From Gammaproteobacteria bacterium AqS3 (lineage in GTDB: Bacteria > Pseudomonadota > Gammaproteobacteria > MEIF01 > AqS3), in assembly GCA_001750645.1 (NCBI GenBank), contig MEIF01000013.1, forward strand, positions 1 to 64,000: a DNA stretch of 64,000 nucleotides, given 5' to 3'. Of this stretch, positions 37,070 to 47,780 are shown piece by piece. Both the position numbers and the translations under genes were made by a program. The notes below the pieces were generated by a model. The model was given only the letters and a program-made list of their open reading frames with translations. It was not told the origin of the DNA and searched no databases. Position 1 is the first letter of the stretch. Each line of letters starts with the position of its first letter.

Positions 37070-37988
37070 GGGTTTCCTCCAGTGCGGCAACGACCCCGTC
37101 GATATCGCCCGCCTGGGAGACATTGAGGTGGGTCAAATCCGGTGCGATGCGCCGGTTCAGGCCGCTGAGCACCTTGCCCGGGCCGATCTCAACGATGCTG
37201 CGAACGCCCATCGCCTGGATGCGCCCGACGCTCTCGACCCAGCGCACCGGGGCGGTCAGCTGCTCGGTCAGGTTGGCGGCGATCTCATCGGACGACTGAT
37301 GCGGGGCGGCGGTGCTGTTCTGGATGATCGGCGTCGATGCGGGCCGCAGCGACACCCCGGCAATGGCCTCCGAGAACGGCGCGCGCACCGGCTCCATCAG
37401 CGGGCTGTGCGAGGGGACGCTGACGGGAAGCAGCAGCGCCCGGCGCGCCCCGCCCTGCTTGCAGAGTGCGCAGACGGCTTCGACCGCAGCGCGCTCGCCG
37501 GAGATGACGGTCTGCCCGGGGGCATTGAGGTTGGCCGCAACCACTGCGCCCCCGGCCTGTCGACAAAAATCGCCGATGACCTCGGCCTCAAGCCCCAGGA
37601 TGGCGGCCATGGCCCCCTCGCCCTCGCCGAGGGACTGCTGCATCAGCCTGCCGCGCAGCTGCACCAGATGCACCGCGTCCTCAAAGTCGAGCGCCCCGCC
37701 GGCCACCAGCGCCGAGTACTCGCCGAGGCTGTGGCCCGCGAGACAGGCCGGCTCGGCGCCGTGCCGCTCCCGCCAGAGACGGTGCAGGGCGATGCTGGTG
37801 CACAGCAGCGCCGGCTGGGTGAATTCGGTTGAGTTGAGTTGTGCCTCGGGGCCTTCGGAGATCAGCTTCCAAAGGTCGTAGCCGAGGACTTCTGAGGCCT
37901 GGGAAAAGGTGTGGAGAACGGCGCCCTCGCTGGCGCTGAGCATTCCGACCGACTGCGATCCCTGCCCCGGAAACACCAAGGCGAACAC
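37062..37988 (-). CDS. fabD: Malonyl CoA-[ACP] transacylase
   Basis: VFPGQGSQSVGM, active-site LAGHSLGEYSALVAGGAL, IEIGPGKVLSGLNRR. GTG start. Confidence 0.95.
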   Translation of the reverse strand: MFALVFPGQGSQSVGMLSASEGAVLHTFSQASEVLGYDLWKLISEGPEAQLNSTEFTQPALLCTSIALHRLWRERHGAEPACLAGHSLGEYSALVAGGALDFEDAVHLVQLRGRLMQQSLGEGEGAMAAILGLEAEVIGDFCRQAGGAVVAANLNAPGQTVISGERAAVEAVCALCKQGGARRALLLPVSVPSHSPLMEPVRAPFSEAIAGVSLRPASTPIIQNSTAAPHQSSDEIAANLTEQLTAPVRWVESVGRIQAMGVRSIVEIGPGKVLSGLNRRIAPDLTHLNVSQAGDIDGVVAALEETHE

Positions 37989-37992
37989 GGTG

Positions 37993-38187
37993 TCAGCGCC
38001 CTTCTTTTCGGTCGCGCCGGGTCTTGACGACCTTGCGTCCGCGGTAGAAGCCGTCCTCGGTGACGCGGTGCCTTAGGTGGACTTCGCCGCTGAGCTCGTC
38101 TATCGATACAGCCGGATTGGCGAGTTTTTGGTGGGTGCGCCGCTTATTGCGGCGCGAGCGGGTTTTTTTGCTCTTTTGTACAGCCAT
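37993..38187 (-). CDS. rpmF: 50S ribosomal protein L32
   Basis: [25 protein letters not shown]. Confidence 0.95.
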   Translation of the reverse strand: MAVQKSKKTRSRRNKRRTHQKLANPAVSIDELSGEVHLRHRVTEDGFYRGRKVVKTRRDRKEGR

Positions 38188-38193
38188 AAGGCT

Positions 38194-38703
38194 CTACCCC
38201 CTTTCAATCAGGCCCTTAAGATCCGCAAAAGCGCGGTAAGTGGCCGTGTCTTCAGCCGGGATCGGCTGCTCAAGGCAGGGCGCATTATGCGTCAAAATGG
38301 CGGGCAGCTCCATGATGAGCTCGTCCCGCACCAGGGCGCGCAGATCCAGCCGGCCGTCGTCGGGCGGCGTGATCCAGTCGTCCTCCGGCAGCCGCTCGGG
38401 ATCGGGCATGACCGGCGCCGTGCCGATCATCCAGCGCACCGAGATGTCGAAGTCGATCAGCAATTCGTCCAGGCACCTCTGGCAGACCCCGCCGATTTTG
38501 GTGCGGATCGAGCCCTCGACGCACACCGCCCCGCCGCCGCACTGGCTGGCCCTCAGCTCGGCCTCGACCTCGCCCTCGCTGTGCTGCTTAAGCGCCCGCA
38601 GGTAATCGCACCAGCCGTGCAGCTCGCCGGCCTGAAAGCTCGCCCGGCGAATCCCGCCCGACAGCGCCCACTGCCGGTAGTCGATCTCATGCAGGCCGCT
38701 CAC
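38194..38703 (-). CDS. yceD: YceD/DUF177 family protein
   Basis: CQRCL motif, RDELIMELPAIL, position directly upstream of rpmF. Confidence 0.85.
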   Translation of the reverse strand: MSGLHEIDYRQWALSGGIRRASFQAGELHGWCDYLRALKQHSEGEVEAELRASQCGGGAVCVEGSIRTKIGGVCQRCLDELLIDFDISVRWMIGTAPVMPDPERLPEDDWITPPDDGRLDLRALVRDELIMELPAILTHNAPCLEQPIPAEDTATYRAFADLKGLIERG

Positions 38704-39578
38704 AAATCAAACTCGTCGTCGCCAAAACCGAATTCATCGTCGCCCTCCTCGTCGCTGTTCTTGTCGTTTGAGTTCTGCCTGGAGCTGGTGTGCGCCTCGC
38801 GCATGAAGACGTAGGGATCGCCGATGATGGCGCGCTCCAGCGGCAGCAGCTCGGCGCGCGTGTCGACCGAGTTCAGCAGGGTCAATCCCAGGGCGACCGA
38901 GGTCGGCTCGATGAAGAACTGCGGGGTCAGCATGGCGTCCCCCATCAGCCCCAGCAGGTAGCGCACGTCGGTCGGGCCGCGGAAGGGCACCACGATGTAG
39001 GTGCCGGTCTTCATGCCCCACTTCGCCAGCGTGTCGTCAAAGCCGGTGTAGTCCCGGTAGATGCGCATGCGCGTGGCCGGGTCGAACAGCCCCGCCAGCC
39101 CGACGGTGCCGTTGATGAGAAAGCGCGACAGGCTGGTGAACACCCCCTTGAGGTCGCCCTGCAGGCCGTTGTTGACGGCATTGCCCGGCTCCCTCAGCCA
39201 GTGAAAGAAATTGTTGACCCGGCGGCGCACCGGGCCGGGGACGATGCGGTCATAGCCGACCGCCACCGGCTTGAGCATGCCGCGGTCGACTCCGGAGTTA
39301 AAGGCGAACACCGCCCGGTTGACGCGCTCGAGCCGGTCTTTTTCCTCTTCTGTCAGCGGCTCCTCGCCGGCGGCCTGCCCCTCTGCCGCCGCGGGCTGAT
39401 CTGCCTCGGCGCCCACCTCCGCCTGGGTCTGCGGCGCCCCAGCCTCGACAGCGGCGGGGACTTCCTGAAGCGGCGGCGGTTCCTGGACCGCCGCAGAGTC
39501 GGCGCTGCGGTTCGATGCGCAGCCGGACGCCAGCAGCAGCGCCGCCCCGAACAGCCCGGCGAGCATCCAGGCCCTCAC
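38700..39578 (-). CDS. mlaA: MlaA/VacJ-like outer-membrane lipoprotein
   Basis: Lipobox LLASGC; DPLEGFNR-like region DRLERVNRAVFAFNSGVDRGMLKPVAVGYDRIVPGPVRRRVNNFFHWLREPGNAVNNGLQGD; acidic C-terminus. GTG at 39578 overlaps the mrp stop (GTGA). Confidence 0.9.
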   Translation of the reverse strand: MRAWMLAGLFGAALLLASGCASNRSADSAAVQEPPPLQEVPAAVEAGAPQTQAEVGAEADQPAAAEGQAAGEEPLTEEEKDRLERVNRAVFAFNSGVDRGMLKPVAVGYDRIVPGPVRRRVNNFFHWLREPGNAVNNGLQGDLKGVFTSLSRFLINGTVGLAGLFDPATRMRIYRDYTGFDDTLAKWGMKTGTYIVVPFRGPTDVRYLLGLMGDAMLTPQFFIEPTSVALGLTLLNSVDTRAELLPLERAIIGDPYVFMREAHTSSRQNSNDKNSDEEGDDEFGFGDDEFDL

Positions 39579-40681
39579 GACAGCTCCACCGCTTCGGGCA
39601 GCGGGCGAAGGTGCAGCTGCCACGCGGTCTGCACGGCGATCTGCCGCAGCTGCGGGGCGCTGGGAATGTCCGCCCCCAGCAGCTCGCCGCCGGAGTCGAG
39701 GGCTCTCTGCAGCGCCGCATCCAGCGGGACGCTGCCGAGCAGGGGGGCGCTGAGTTCGGCGGCCAGGCTGGCGCCGCCGCCGCTGCCGAAGGGGTGCTCC
39801 GTGGCGCCGCAGTGTGCGCAGGTATAGCCCGCCATGTTTTCGACCACGCCCAGCAGCGGCACCTTCAGCTGGAGAAACATATTGGCGGCATGCCGCACGT
39901 CGTCAAGCGCCAGATCCGCCGGAGTCGTCACCAGCACCGCACCGCTGATGGGGATTTGCTGGGCCAAGGTTAGCTGAATGTCGCCGGTTCCCGGCGGCAT
40001 GTCGACGAGGAGGTAGTCGAGCTCGCCCCACAGGGTGCGCTCCAGCATCTGCTTGAGGGCGCCCGAGGCCATGGGGCCGCGCCACATCAGCGGCCTGCCC
40101 GCCGGGGCGAGCTGACCCATCGACATGCAGGGCATGCCGCGCGCACTGGCGGGGACGAACCGGCTCTCATCGCGAATCCCCGGGGCCTCCTGGAGATTCA
40201 GCAGGCGCACCAGGCTGGGGCCGTAGATGTCGGCGTCGAGCAGGCCGACGCGCGCACCCAGGGACTGCAGGGACGAGGCCAGCGCCACCGCCATCGCCGA
40301 CTTGCCGACCCCGCCCTTGCCCGAGCCCACCGCGATCAGGTTGCGCACACCGGCGAGCCCCTCGGCGGCGACCGCCGTCAGGTGGTGCGGCGTGGCAAGT
40401 GTGATGCGAAGGGATTTGACCGGGTTTTCAGCCCCGAACTCGGCGCCGCAGGTGCGCAGGATTTCATTTTCGAGGGCTGGTGCGTCCACCGGAACGGGGA
40501 GGCGGATGTGAAGGGCGCCATCGGTGTTCAGCTTGAGATCATCCTGCGCAAAATCGAGCCCGCCGCCCCAGTCAATCTCAGGATTGAGATGGCTCAGGCT
40601 CGCCCGAACGAGGGCGTTCAAATCGGCGGTTTTGACAGTCTCCACGGCGAAAGGTGTGCCTCTCGGGTGCAGGGTCGTCAT
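39575..40681 (-). CDS. Mrp/ApbC family iron-sulfur cluster carrier P-loop ATPase
   Basis: AVGSGKGGVGKSAMAVALA deviant Walker A, DADIYGPS, DMPPGTGDIQLTLAQ, ENMAGYTCAHCG (CxxC). Confidence 0.95.
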   Translation of the reverse strand: MTTLHPRGTPFAVETVKTADLNALVRASLSHLNPEIDWGGGLDFAQDDLKLNTDGALHIRLPVPVDAPALENEILRTCGAEFGAENPVKSLRITLATPHHLTAVAAEGLAGVRNLIAVGSGKGGVGKSAMAVALASSLQSLGARVGLLDADIYGPSLVRLLNLQEAPGIRDESRFVPASARGMPCMSMGQLAPAGRPLMWRGPMASGALKQMLERTLWGELDYLLVDMPPGTGDIQLTLAQQIPISGAVLVTTPADLALDDVRHAANMFLQLKVPLLGVVENMAGYTCAHCGATEHPFGSGGGASLAAELSAPLLGSVPLDAALQRALDSGGELLGADIPSAPQLRQIAVQTAWQLHLRPLPEAVELS

Positions 40682-40687
40682 TATAAT
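40682..40687 (+). promoter_or_regulatory. Candidate -10 element for metG in the 36-bp mrp-metG divergent gap
   Basis: TATAAT about 30 bp upstream of the metG ATG; no convincing -35 at 17 bp spacing. Confidence 0.35.
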
Positions 40688-40717
40688 TGCCGCCGCCGAT
40701 TCGCCGGGTGCGGACTG

Positions 40718-42382
40718 ATGCCAAGTGCCCCTCGCCGCATCGCGATCACCAACGCCCTGCCCTACGCCAACGGCGACATCCACCTGGGTCACCTGCTCGA
40801 AGTCGTCCAGTGCGACATCTGGGCGCGTTTTCAGCGCCTCCGGGGTCACGAGGTGCTCTACGTCTGCGCCGACGACGCCCACGGCAGCCCGGTCATGCTG
40901 CGCGCCGAGCGGGAGGGCATCAGCCCGGAGGCCTTCATCGACGGCATGCGCACCCGGCACCTGAGCGATTTTCAGGCCTTCGGCATCAGCTATGACAACT
41001 ACCACTCGACCCACTCCGAGGAAAACCGTGAGCTGGTCGAGCGCATCTATGCCGCCGTCGGCGACCACATCCGGCGCCGCGAGATCTCCCAGCTCTACGA
41101 CACCCAGCGCCAGGCGTTCCTCTCCGACCGCTATGTCAAGGGCGCCTGCCCCCGCTGCGGCGCCGCCGAGCAGTACGGCGACCACTGCGAGGCCTGCGGG
41201 GCGACCTACAGCGCCGAGGAGCTGATCGACCCGGTCTCAATCCTCAGCGACAGCCGCCCCGAGCAGCGCCGCAGCGAGCACTATTTCTTCGACCTGCCGG
41301 CCTTCACCGAGGTCCTGCGCCAATGGGTCGATGAGCGCATCGTCCAGGAGGCCGTGGTGCACAAGCTGCAGGAGTGGTTCGACGCCGGGCTGCAGCAGTG
41401 GGACATCAGCCGCGACGCCCCCTACTTCGGCTTCACCATCCCGGGCGAGACCCGGAAGTATTTCTACGTCTGGCTGGATGCGCCGATCGGCTACATGGCC
41501 AGCCAGCTGAACCACCTGAAAAACCGGGGCCGGGAGCAGGAATTTGAGGATATATGGAAGCCCGACAGCGACCATGAGGTCTATCACTTCATCGGCAAGG
41601 ACATCGCCAATTTCCACACCCTGTTCTGGCCGGCGCTGCTGCACGCCGCCGACATGCGCATGCCCTCGGGGGTATTCGTGCACGGGTTTCTCACCGTCAA
41701 CGGCGAGAAGATGTCCAAGACCAAGGGCACCTTCATCCTCGCCAGGACCTACGCCGAGCATCTCGATCCCGAGTATCTGCGCTACTTCTTTGCCGCGCGC
41801 CTGGGCGCCGGCGTCGAGGACATCGACCTCAACCTCGGCGATTTTGCCCAGCTCATCAACTCCGACCTGATCGGCAAGCTGGTCAACATCGCCAGCCGCT
41901 GCGCCGGCCTGCTGCACAGGTGGGGCGGCGGCGAGATCAGCGAGTCGCTCCACGACCCGGAACTCTGGGCGCGCATCCAGGCCGAGGGCGCCGGCATTGC
42001 CGAGTGCTACGAGCAGCGCCAGTACGCCGCGGCGGTGCGGCGCATCATGGCCTGCACCGACGCCACCAATGAGTTCATCCAGAGGCACGCCCCGTGGCAG
42101 CTGGCCAGGGAGCCGGGCGGGGGCGCCGAGGCGGCCTCGATCTGCAGCCAGGGGCTGAACCTCTACCGCCTGTTCATCCTCTGGCTGAAGCCGGCGCTGC
42201 CGAAGCTCGCCGAGCGCAGCGAGCGCCTGCTGAACATTCCCCCGATGCAGTGGTGCGACGGCGAGGCGCCCCTGAAATCGCACCGCATTCGCCCATTCGA
42301 GCCGCTGCTGGTGCGCATTGCTCCCGAGCAGATCGACACCCTGCTGGAGCGCTCCAGGGAAGACCTCCTGCGCACCGCCTGA
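40718..42382 (+). CDS. metG: Methionyl-tRNA synthetase (catalytic plus anticodon domains, 554 aa)
   Basis: [19 protein letters not shown], Zn knuckle [23 protein letters not shown]-like motif KMSKT. Confidence 0.95.
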   Translation: MPSAPRRIAITNALPYANGDIHLGHLLEVVQCDIWARFQRLRGHEVLYVCADDAHGSPVMLRAEREGISPEAFIDGMRTRHLSDFQAFGISYDNYHSTHSEENRELVERIYAAVGDHIRRREISQLYDTQRQAFLSDRYVKGACPRCGAAEQYGDHCEACGATYSAEELIDPVSILSDSRPEQRRSEHYFFDLPAFTEVLRQWVDERIVQEAVVHKLQEWFDAGLQQWDISRDAPYFGFTIPGETRKYFYVWLDAPIGYMASQLNHLKNRGREQEFEDIWKPDSDHEVYHFIGKDIANFHTLFWPALLHAADMRMPSGVFVHGFLTVNGEKMSKTKGTFILARTYAEHLDPEYLRYFFAARLGAGVEDIDLNLGDFAQLINSDLIGKLVNIASRCAGLLHRWGGGEISESLHDPELWARIQAEGAGIAECYEQRQYAAAVRRIMACTDATNEFIQRHAPWQLAREPGGGAEAASICSQGLNLYRLFILWLKPALPKLAERSERLLNIPPMQWCDGEAPLKSHRIRPFEPLLVRIAPEQIDTLLERSREDLLRTA

Positions 42383-42960
42383 TGGACGAGCTGACCCTGC
42401 TGCTGGGCGCCATCCTGGTCTACAACTTCGCCCTCGTGCAGTTTCTCGGCCTGTGCCCGTTCATGGGGGTGTCGGGGCAGCTCGAGGGCGCCATTGGCAT
42501 GTCGCTGGCGACCGCCTTTGTGCTGACGCTGTCATCGAGCGTCAGCTACGCCGTCTACCACTGGGCGCTGGTGCCGCTCCAGGTCGAATTCCTGCGCACC
42601 ATTGCCTTCATCATCACCATTGCCGCCCTGGTGCAGCTGACCGAGATGACGGTGCGCCGCCTGAGCCCGCTGCTGCACCGGATCCTGGGGCTGTTCCTGC
42701 CGCTGATCACCAGCAACTGCGCGGTGCTGGGGGTCGCCCTGCTGAACACCTACCGGCCTGAGAACGACACGCTGCTCAAGGCCACGCTCTACGGCTTCGG
42801 CGCCGCCGTCGGGTTCTCGCTGGTGCTGATCCTGATGGCGGCGCTGCGGGAGCGCCTGCTGGCGGCCAACGTCCCCCACCCGTTTCGGGGGGCGCCGCTG
42901 GGGCTGATCAGCGCCGGCCTGATGGCGCTGACATTTGCCGGTTTCGCCGGCATGGTCTGA
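42382..42960 (+). CDS. rsxA: Electron transport complex subunit RsxA/RnfA
   Basis: [32 protein letters not shown]. Confidence 0.95.
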   Translation: MDELTLLLGAILVYNFALVQFLGLCPFMGVSGQLEGAIGMSLATAFVLTLSSSVSYAVYHWALVPLQVEFLRTIAFIITIAALVQLTEMTVRRLSPLLHRILGLFLPLITSNCAVLGVALLNTYRPENDTLLKATLYGFGAAVGFSLVLILMAALRERLLAANVPHPFRGAPLGLISAGLMALTFAGFAGMV

Positions 42961-42962
42961 GG

Positions 42963-43547
42963 GTGGACGTCCTGATTGCGCAGCCCTGGATTGCCGCGGT
43001 CCTGGTGCTGGGGCTGCTGGGAGTGCTCATCGGCGCCCTGCTGGGGGTGCTGGCCGAGCGCCTCAAGACCGACGACGACTCCCTGGTCGAGCAGATCAAC
43101 GCCATCCTGCCGCAGACGCAGTGCGGCCAGTGCGGCTACCCGGGCTGCCGCCCCTATGCCACCGCCATCGCCGAGGCCGGCGAAAGCATCAACAAGTGCC
43201 CGCCCGGCGGGGCCGCCGGGATCGCCAAGCTGGCCGAGCTGCTGGGGGTTGCACCCGAGCCGCTGGACGCCGAACACGGGGTCGAGGACGTCGCGCGCGT
43301 GGCCTACATCAGGGAGGACGAGTGCATCGGCTGCACCAAGTGCATCCAGGCCTGCCCGGTCGACGCCATTCTCGGATCCGCACAGCTTATGCACACCGTT
43401 ATCGCCGATGAATGCACAGGCTGCGACCTGTGCGTCGAGCCCTGCCCGGTCGACTGCATCGACATGATCGAGGCGCCGGTGACGCTGGAGCGCTGGGTGC
43501 CCGAAAACCCGAAAAACCTGATCGCCTCGGACCGGGGGCGCTGGTGA
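42963..43547 (+). CDS. rsxB: Electron transport complex subunit RsxB/RnfB
   Basis: [16 protein letters not shown]...NKCPPGG; two 4Fe-4S motifs [12 protein letters not shown] and [12 protein letters not shown]. Confidence 0.95.
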   Translation: MDVLIAQPWIAAVLVLGLLGVLIGALLGVLAERLKTDDDSLVEQINAILPQTQCGQCGYPGCRPYATAIAEAGESINKCPPGGAAGIAKLAELLGVAPEPLDAEHGVEDVARVAYIREDECIGCTKCIQACPVDAILGSAQLMHTVIADECTGCDLCVEPCPVDCIDMIEAPVTLERWVPENPKNLIASDRGRW

Positions 43548-45310
43548 GCCTGGTGCGCATCGAGCCGGTGCGGCCGCTGCGGGGGATTGCCATGCCCGGG
43601 CACAAGGAGCGCTCGCTGACCCGGCCGATCGAGCTGCTCGAGGCTCCGGGGCGGCTCTATCTGCGGGTCGATCCCGAGACGGTGTGCGTCGACCTCGAGG
43701 GCGCCGTGCTGGGCGGGGAATTGCTGGGGCGGTGTCAGGGCGTCGGGGTTCACGCCCCGACCTCGGGGCGCATCCTGGCCATCGCCGAGGCGCCGATGTG
43801 CCACCCCGCGCAACTGCCCTCCCCGCACCTGGTGCTGGAGCCGGACGGGCGGGATGCGTTTCGCCGCAGCGAGCCGTGGACCCGGCTGCCGGAGCCCGCG
43901 GAGATATTCCGGCGCATCGAGTCGGCCGGGCTGGCCGGGCTGGGCGGGGCCGGCTTTCCGACTGCGCTCAAGCTGAAAAGCGGGGCGCAGCGCACCGAGG
44001 CGCTGATCGTCAATGCCGTCGAGTGCGAGCCGCACATCACCGCCGACGCCGCCCTGCTGAGGGAGCACTCCGACACGGTGCTGCGGGGAGCCGCCCTGGT
44101 GCGCCGGCTGCTGGGCGCCCGGGACATCATCATCGCCGTCGAGAACTCGATGCCCGAGGCCATCGCCGCCATCGAGCGCACCGCGCGGGACTTCGACGAG
44201 GACTTCCGGCTCTGCGTGCTGCCGGCGCTCTACCCCGCCGGCAGCGAAAAGCAGCTGACCGAGGCGCTGCTGGGCAGGGAGATCCCCGCGGGCGGGCTGC
44301 CGGCCGACATCGGCGCGCTCTGCCTCAACGTCGGCACGCTGGCGGCGCTGGCCACTGCGGTGTATCAGGACGCCCCGCTGACGCACCGCATCACGACCAT
44401 CACCGGCAGCGCCGTTCCCCGCCCGGGGAACTACTGCATTCCCATCGGCGCCCCGATAGAGGACCTGCTGTGCAGCGCCGGCTGTGCACCCGAAGACGTC
44501 GCCCGGCTCATCGTCGGCGGCTCGATGATGGGCTATGCCATCAGCGATCTCAGAACGCCGGCCAGCAAGACCGTCAACTGCCTGATCGCCGATGACGCCG
44601 GGGCCGTCGCACCGCAGCCGCCACAGCAGCCCTGCATTCGCTGCGGCTTCTGCGTCGAGGTCTGCCCGGTCTCGCTGCTGCCGCAGCAGCTCTACGCCTA
44701 CAGCCACTCCCAGCAGTATGAGCGCCTGGAGCAGCACCGCCTGGCCGACTGCATCGAGTGCGGGGCCTGCTCCTGGGTCTGCCCCAGCAAGATCCCGCTG
44801 GTCGAGTACTACCGCCAGGCCAAGCGCCACCTGCACAGCGCCGAGCGGGAGCGCCTGGCCTCGGACGCCGCGCGGGTGCGCTTTGAGTCCCGCAACGAGC
44901 GCCTCAGCGCCCTGGCACAGGCGCGCGAGGCCGAGCTGCTGGAGCGCCGCCGGGCGCGCAAACTCAGCCATGCGGATCGCAGCGCCATTGCCGAGGCGCA
45001 GCAGCGCGCATCGGCTGCGGCTGCGGCTGCGGACGGGGATGGGGATGGGGATGCGGCGGCCGAGCCGCCCCAGCCGGCGGGCGATGTCAACCAGCTCGGC
45101 ATCGCCCTGAGGCAGGCCCAGGTGCAGCTGGCCGAGCTGCAGCGGCGCCAGGCGCCCGAGCGGGACATCCAGCACATTCAGGGGCAGATCGAGGCACTCG
45201 GCGAGCGGCTTCGCAGCGCCGCCTCAGAGTCGGAATCGGGGTCGGGGTCTGAACCAAAGCCGGAATCGGGGTCTGAGCCGAAGTCAAAGTCAAAATCGGG
45301 GTCGTCCTGA
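43544..45310 (+). CDS. rsxC: Electron transport complex subunit RsxC/RnfC
   Basis: [25 protein letters not shown], two 4Fe-4S motifs [12 protein letters not shown] and [15 protein letters not shown] start overlapping the rsxB stop (GTGA). Confidence 0.95.
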   Translation: MSLVRIEPVRPLRGIAMPGHKERSLTRPIELLEAPGRLYLRVDPETVCVDLEGAVLGGELLGRCQGVGVHAPTSGRILAIAEAPMCHPAQLPSPHLVLEPDGRDAFRRSEPWTRLPEPAEIFRRIESAGLAGLGGAGFPTALKLKSGAQRTEALIVNAVECEPHITADAALLREHSDTVLRGAALVRRLLGARDIIIAVENSMPEAIAAIERTARDFDEDFRLCVLPALYPAGSEKQLTEALLGREIPAGGLPADIGALCLNVGTLAALATAVYQDAPLTHRITTITGSAVPRPGNYCIPIGAPIEDLLCSAGCAPEDVARLIVGGSMMGYAISDLRTPASKTVNCLIADDAGAVAPQPPQQPCIRCGFCVEVCPVSLLPQQLYAYSHSQQYERLEQHRLADCIECGACSWVCPSKIPLVEYYRQAKRHLHSAERERLASDAARVRFESRNERLSALAQAREAELLERRRARKLSHADRSAIAEAQQRASAAAAAADGDGDGDAAAEPPQPAGDVNQLGIALRQAQVQLAELQRRQAPERDIQHIQGQIEALGERLRSAASESESGSGSEPKPESGSEPKSKSKSGSS

Positions 45311-46335
45311 TGCTGCAAAAGACCTCGGCCCCGCACGTCAGCGCCCCGGGCGGGATCAGCCGCGTCATGCTCTGGGTCGCCGCCGCCCTGGTCCCCGGGG
45401 TGCTGGGGCAGCTCTGGTGGTTCGGCCCCGGCGTGCTGATCCAGCTCGCCTGGTGCGTTCTGATCGCCCTGGCCGCCGAGGCGCTGGCGCTGAGGCTGCG
45501 CGGCCAGCCGGTCGAGGTCGGCCTGGGCGACTGCAGCGTGCTGATCTGCGCGCTGCTGCTGGGGCTGACGCTGCCGGGCCACGCCCCCTGGTACGTCGGC
45601 CTGACCGCCACGCTGTCGGCGGTGCTGCTGGGCAAGCACGTCTACGGCGGCCTCGGCCACAACCCGTTCAACCCGGCGATGATCGGCTACGTCGTGGCGC
45701 TCATCGGCTTTCCGATCGAAATGACGCGCTGGACGCACCCGGACGCCGCCGTCCCCCTGGCCGAGGTCTGGGCCGCCTTCAGCGGCGCCCTGCTGCCGGA
45801 TCAGTGGACCGCCGCCACCGCCCTGGAGGTCTTCAAGCTCGAGCGGGGCGGCATGTACGAGGCCGAGTTCAAGGCCTCGCGCGACATCTTCGGGCTGTTC
45901 GGGGGGCGCGGGGTGGAGTGGGTCAACGCGCTGTTCCTGGCCGGCGGGCTGCTGCTGCTGCTGCGCGGCATCATCACCTGGCACGGGCCGCTCGGACTGT
46001 TGGGCGCGCTGGGGCTGTGCGCCCTGATCGGCTGGGACGGCGGCAGCTCCGAGGGGCATGGCTCGGCGCTGCTGCACTGGTTCAGCGGCGCCACGATGCT
46101 GGGGGCGTGGTTCATCCTGACCGACCCGGTCAGCACCTCGGCGACGCCCTGGGGGCGCTTCGTCTGCGGGGCGCTCGCCGGCGTCGTGACCTACTGCATC
46201 CGGGTCTGGGGAACCTACCCCGACGCCATCGCCTTCGGCGTGCTGCTGAGCAACTTCGCCGCCCCGCTGATCGACTACTACCTGCGCCCCAGGGTCTACG
46301 GCCACGGCCGGGGCGCAGGCCGGGCAGATGAATAA
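45310..46335 (+). CDS. rsxD: Electron transport complex subunit RsxD/RnfD
   Basis: GHNPFNPAMIGYV, FMN-attachment-type SGATMLGAWFILTDPVSTSATPWGR. Confidence 0.95.
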   Translation: MLQKTSAPHVSAPGGISRVMLWVAAALVPGVLGQLWWFGPGVLIQLAWCVLIALAAEALALRLRGQPVEVGLGDCSVLICALLLGLTLPGHAPWYVGLTATLSAVLLGKHVYGGLGHNPFNPAMIGYVVALIGFPIEMTRWTHPDAAVPLAEVWAAFSGALLPDQWTAATALEVFKLERGGMYEAEFKASRDIFGLFGGRGVEWVNALFLAGGLLLLLRGIITWHGPLGLLGALGLCALIGWDGGSSEGHGSALLHWFSGATMLGAWFILTDPVSTSATPWGRFVCGALAGVVTYCIRVWGTYPDAIAFGVLLSNFAAPLIDYYLRPRVYGHGRGAGRADE

Positions 46336-47005
46336 CCCCGTCCGCGCCCTGCTCGGCCTGAGCGGCTTCGCCCTGGTGTGCGCCGGGCTGCTCGGCGGCA
46401 TTGACTACATGACCCGGGAGCGCATCGCCGAGAACATCGAGCAGGCGCGCAAGCTCAAGCTGCTGGAGGTTGTCGGCGCCGTCGTCGCCCCGCCGGTGGA
46501 GATCGGCGAGCTGACCCTCGAGGGCTTCGGATATGCCGAGCCCAGAACCGGCCACGTCATCGCCCAGGACGGGGCGGTGCGGGCCTATGTGCTGCCGGTG
46601 CGCGCCCCCGACGGCTACTCGGGCGCCATTGACCTGCTGGTGGCGGTGTCGCCCGATGCCGAGCCCGTCGTCTTCGGGGTGCGCACCGTCCAGCACAGGG
46701 AGACCCCCGGCCTGGGCGACGGCATTGAGCGGGCGAAATCCGACTGGATCCTCAGCTTCGACGGCGCCACCCTCGAGCAGCCGGCCGACTGGCGCGTGCG
46801 GCGGGACGGCGGCGACTTCGACCAGCTCACCGGGGCGACGATCACCCCGCGCGCGGTGGTCTCGGCGGTGCACCGGGCGCTGCTGCAGTACCGCCGGCAG
46901 CACGGCGAGCTGCAGGGCCGTCCGGTGCTCTGGGAAGACGCCGGCGAAGACGCCGGCAAAGACACCGGCGACAATGCCGGCGCCGCCGGCGCTCCGAGAC
47001 GATGA
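46328..47005 (+). CDS. rsxG: Electron transport complex subunit RsxG/RnfG
   Basis: [16 protein letters not shown]-attachment-type [17 protein letters not shown]. Confidence 0.95.
   Translation: MNNPVRALLGLSGFALVCAGLLGGIDYMTRERIAENIEQARKLKLLEVVGAVVAPPVEIGELTLEGFGYAEPRTGHVIAQDGAVRAYVLPVRAPDGYSGAIDLLVAVSPDAEPVVFGVRTVQHRETPGLGDGIERAKSDWILSFDGATLEQPADWRVRRDGGDFDQLTGATITPRAVVSAVHRALLQYRRQHGELQGRPVLWEDAGEDAGKDTGDNAGAAGAPRR
46934..46990 (+). repeat. 12-bp tandem repeat (GAAGACGCCGGC-like, about 4.5 copies) at the 3' end of rsxG
   Basis: gaagacgccggc gaagacgccggc aaagacaccggc gacaatgccggc gccgccggc, encoding [16 protein letters not shown]. Confidence 0.85.
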
Positions 47006-47682
47006 CGATGACGACCCGGCCCGCCGACGGCCTGTGGCACAGCAACCCCGCCCTGGTGCAGCTGCTGGGGCTGTGCCCGCTGCTGGCGGTGTCGAACTCC
47101 CTGGTCAACGCCGCCGGCATGGCGGTTGCGACTCTTGCCGTGCTGATGATCTCCAGCGTGCTGGTGGCGCTGCTGCGCCCGCTGATACCCCAGGCGGTGC
47201 GGCTGCCGGCCTTCGTGCTGATCATCGCCTCGACCACCACCGGCATCGAGCTGCTGATGCAGGCCTACGCCCTGCCGCTCTACCAGGCGCTGGGGATATT
47301 CATCCCGCTGATCGTCACCAACTGCCTGATTCTGGGGCGCGCCGAGGCCTTTGCCGTGCGCACCACGCCGGCGGCGGCGCTCGCCGACGCCCTCTGGATG
47401 GGGCTGGGCTTTGCCGCGGTGCTGCTGGTCCTGGGGGCGGTGCGGGAGCTGCTCGGCGCCGGGACGCTGGGCGACGGCCTTGCGCTGCTGGGGCTGGGCT
47501 CGGGGCTGCGGCTGGCCGACTCAGGCTTTCTGCCGCTGCTGCTGCCCGCCGGCGCCTTTGTCAGCCTCGGGCTGCTCATCGCCGGCCGCAATGCCCTGGA
47601 CGAAATCTGGCGGCGCAGAAAGACCCCCGAGATTGTCCCCGGCGCCCGCCGGGTTCGGGTCACCTCTGTTGATCCCGGCTGA
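47002..47682 (+). CDS. rsxE: Electron transport complex subunit RsxE/RnfE
   Basis: [41 protein letters not shown]. Confidence 0.95.
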   Translation: MTMTTRPADGLWHSNPALVQLLGLCPLLAVSNSLVNAAGMAVATLAVLMISSVLVALLRPLIPQAVRLPAFVLIIASTTTGIELLMQAYALPLYQALGIFIPLIVTNCLILGRAEAFAVRTTPAAALADALWMGLGFAAVLLVLGAVRELLGAGTLGDGLALLGLGSGLRLADSGFLPLLLPAGAFVSLGLLIAGRNALDEIWRRRKTPEIVPGARRVRVTSVDPG

Positions 47683-47746
47683 CCCCATCAATCCCGGCTG
47701 ACCCTGTCTATCCCGGCTGACCCTGTCTATCCCAGCTGACTCTGCG
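47672..47746. repeat. 19-bp tandem repeat, about 4 copies (consensus ATCCCGGCTGACCCTGTCT)
   Basis: Units begin at 47672, 47691, 47710 and 47729; the first unit contains the rsxE stop codon. Confidence 0.9.
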
Positions 47747-47766
47747 GGCGACCCCCGCGCACCCTG

Positions 47767-47780
47767 TCCCGCGCGCGGGA
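47767..47780. other. 14-bp perfect palindrome TCCCGCGCGCGGGA just downstream of the giant gene 2 stop
   Basis: The sequence equals its own reverse complement; lies in the convergent rsxE / giant gene 2 intergenic region. Confidence 0.6.

Noticed and set aside
41237-42283. 348-aa minus-strand ORF opposite metG
   Set aside because: Antisense of the confident metG gene, no recognisable motifs.
43304-46903. Minus-strand ORFs of 257-623 aa opposite the rsx operon
   Set aside because: Antisense of well-supported rsxB-rsxG genes.
47672-47746. Possible CRISPR array in the 19-bp repeat region
   Set aside because: Units are contiguous 19-mers without unique spacers; this is a simple tandem repeat and no cas genes are visible.
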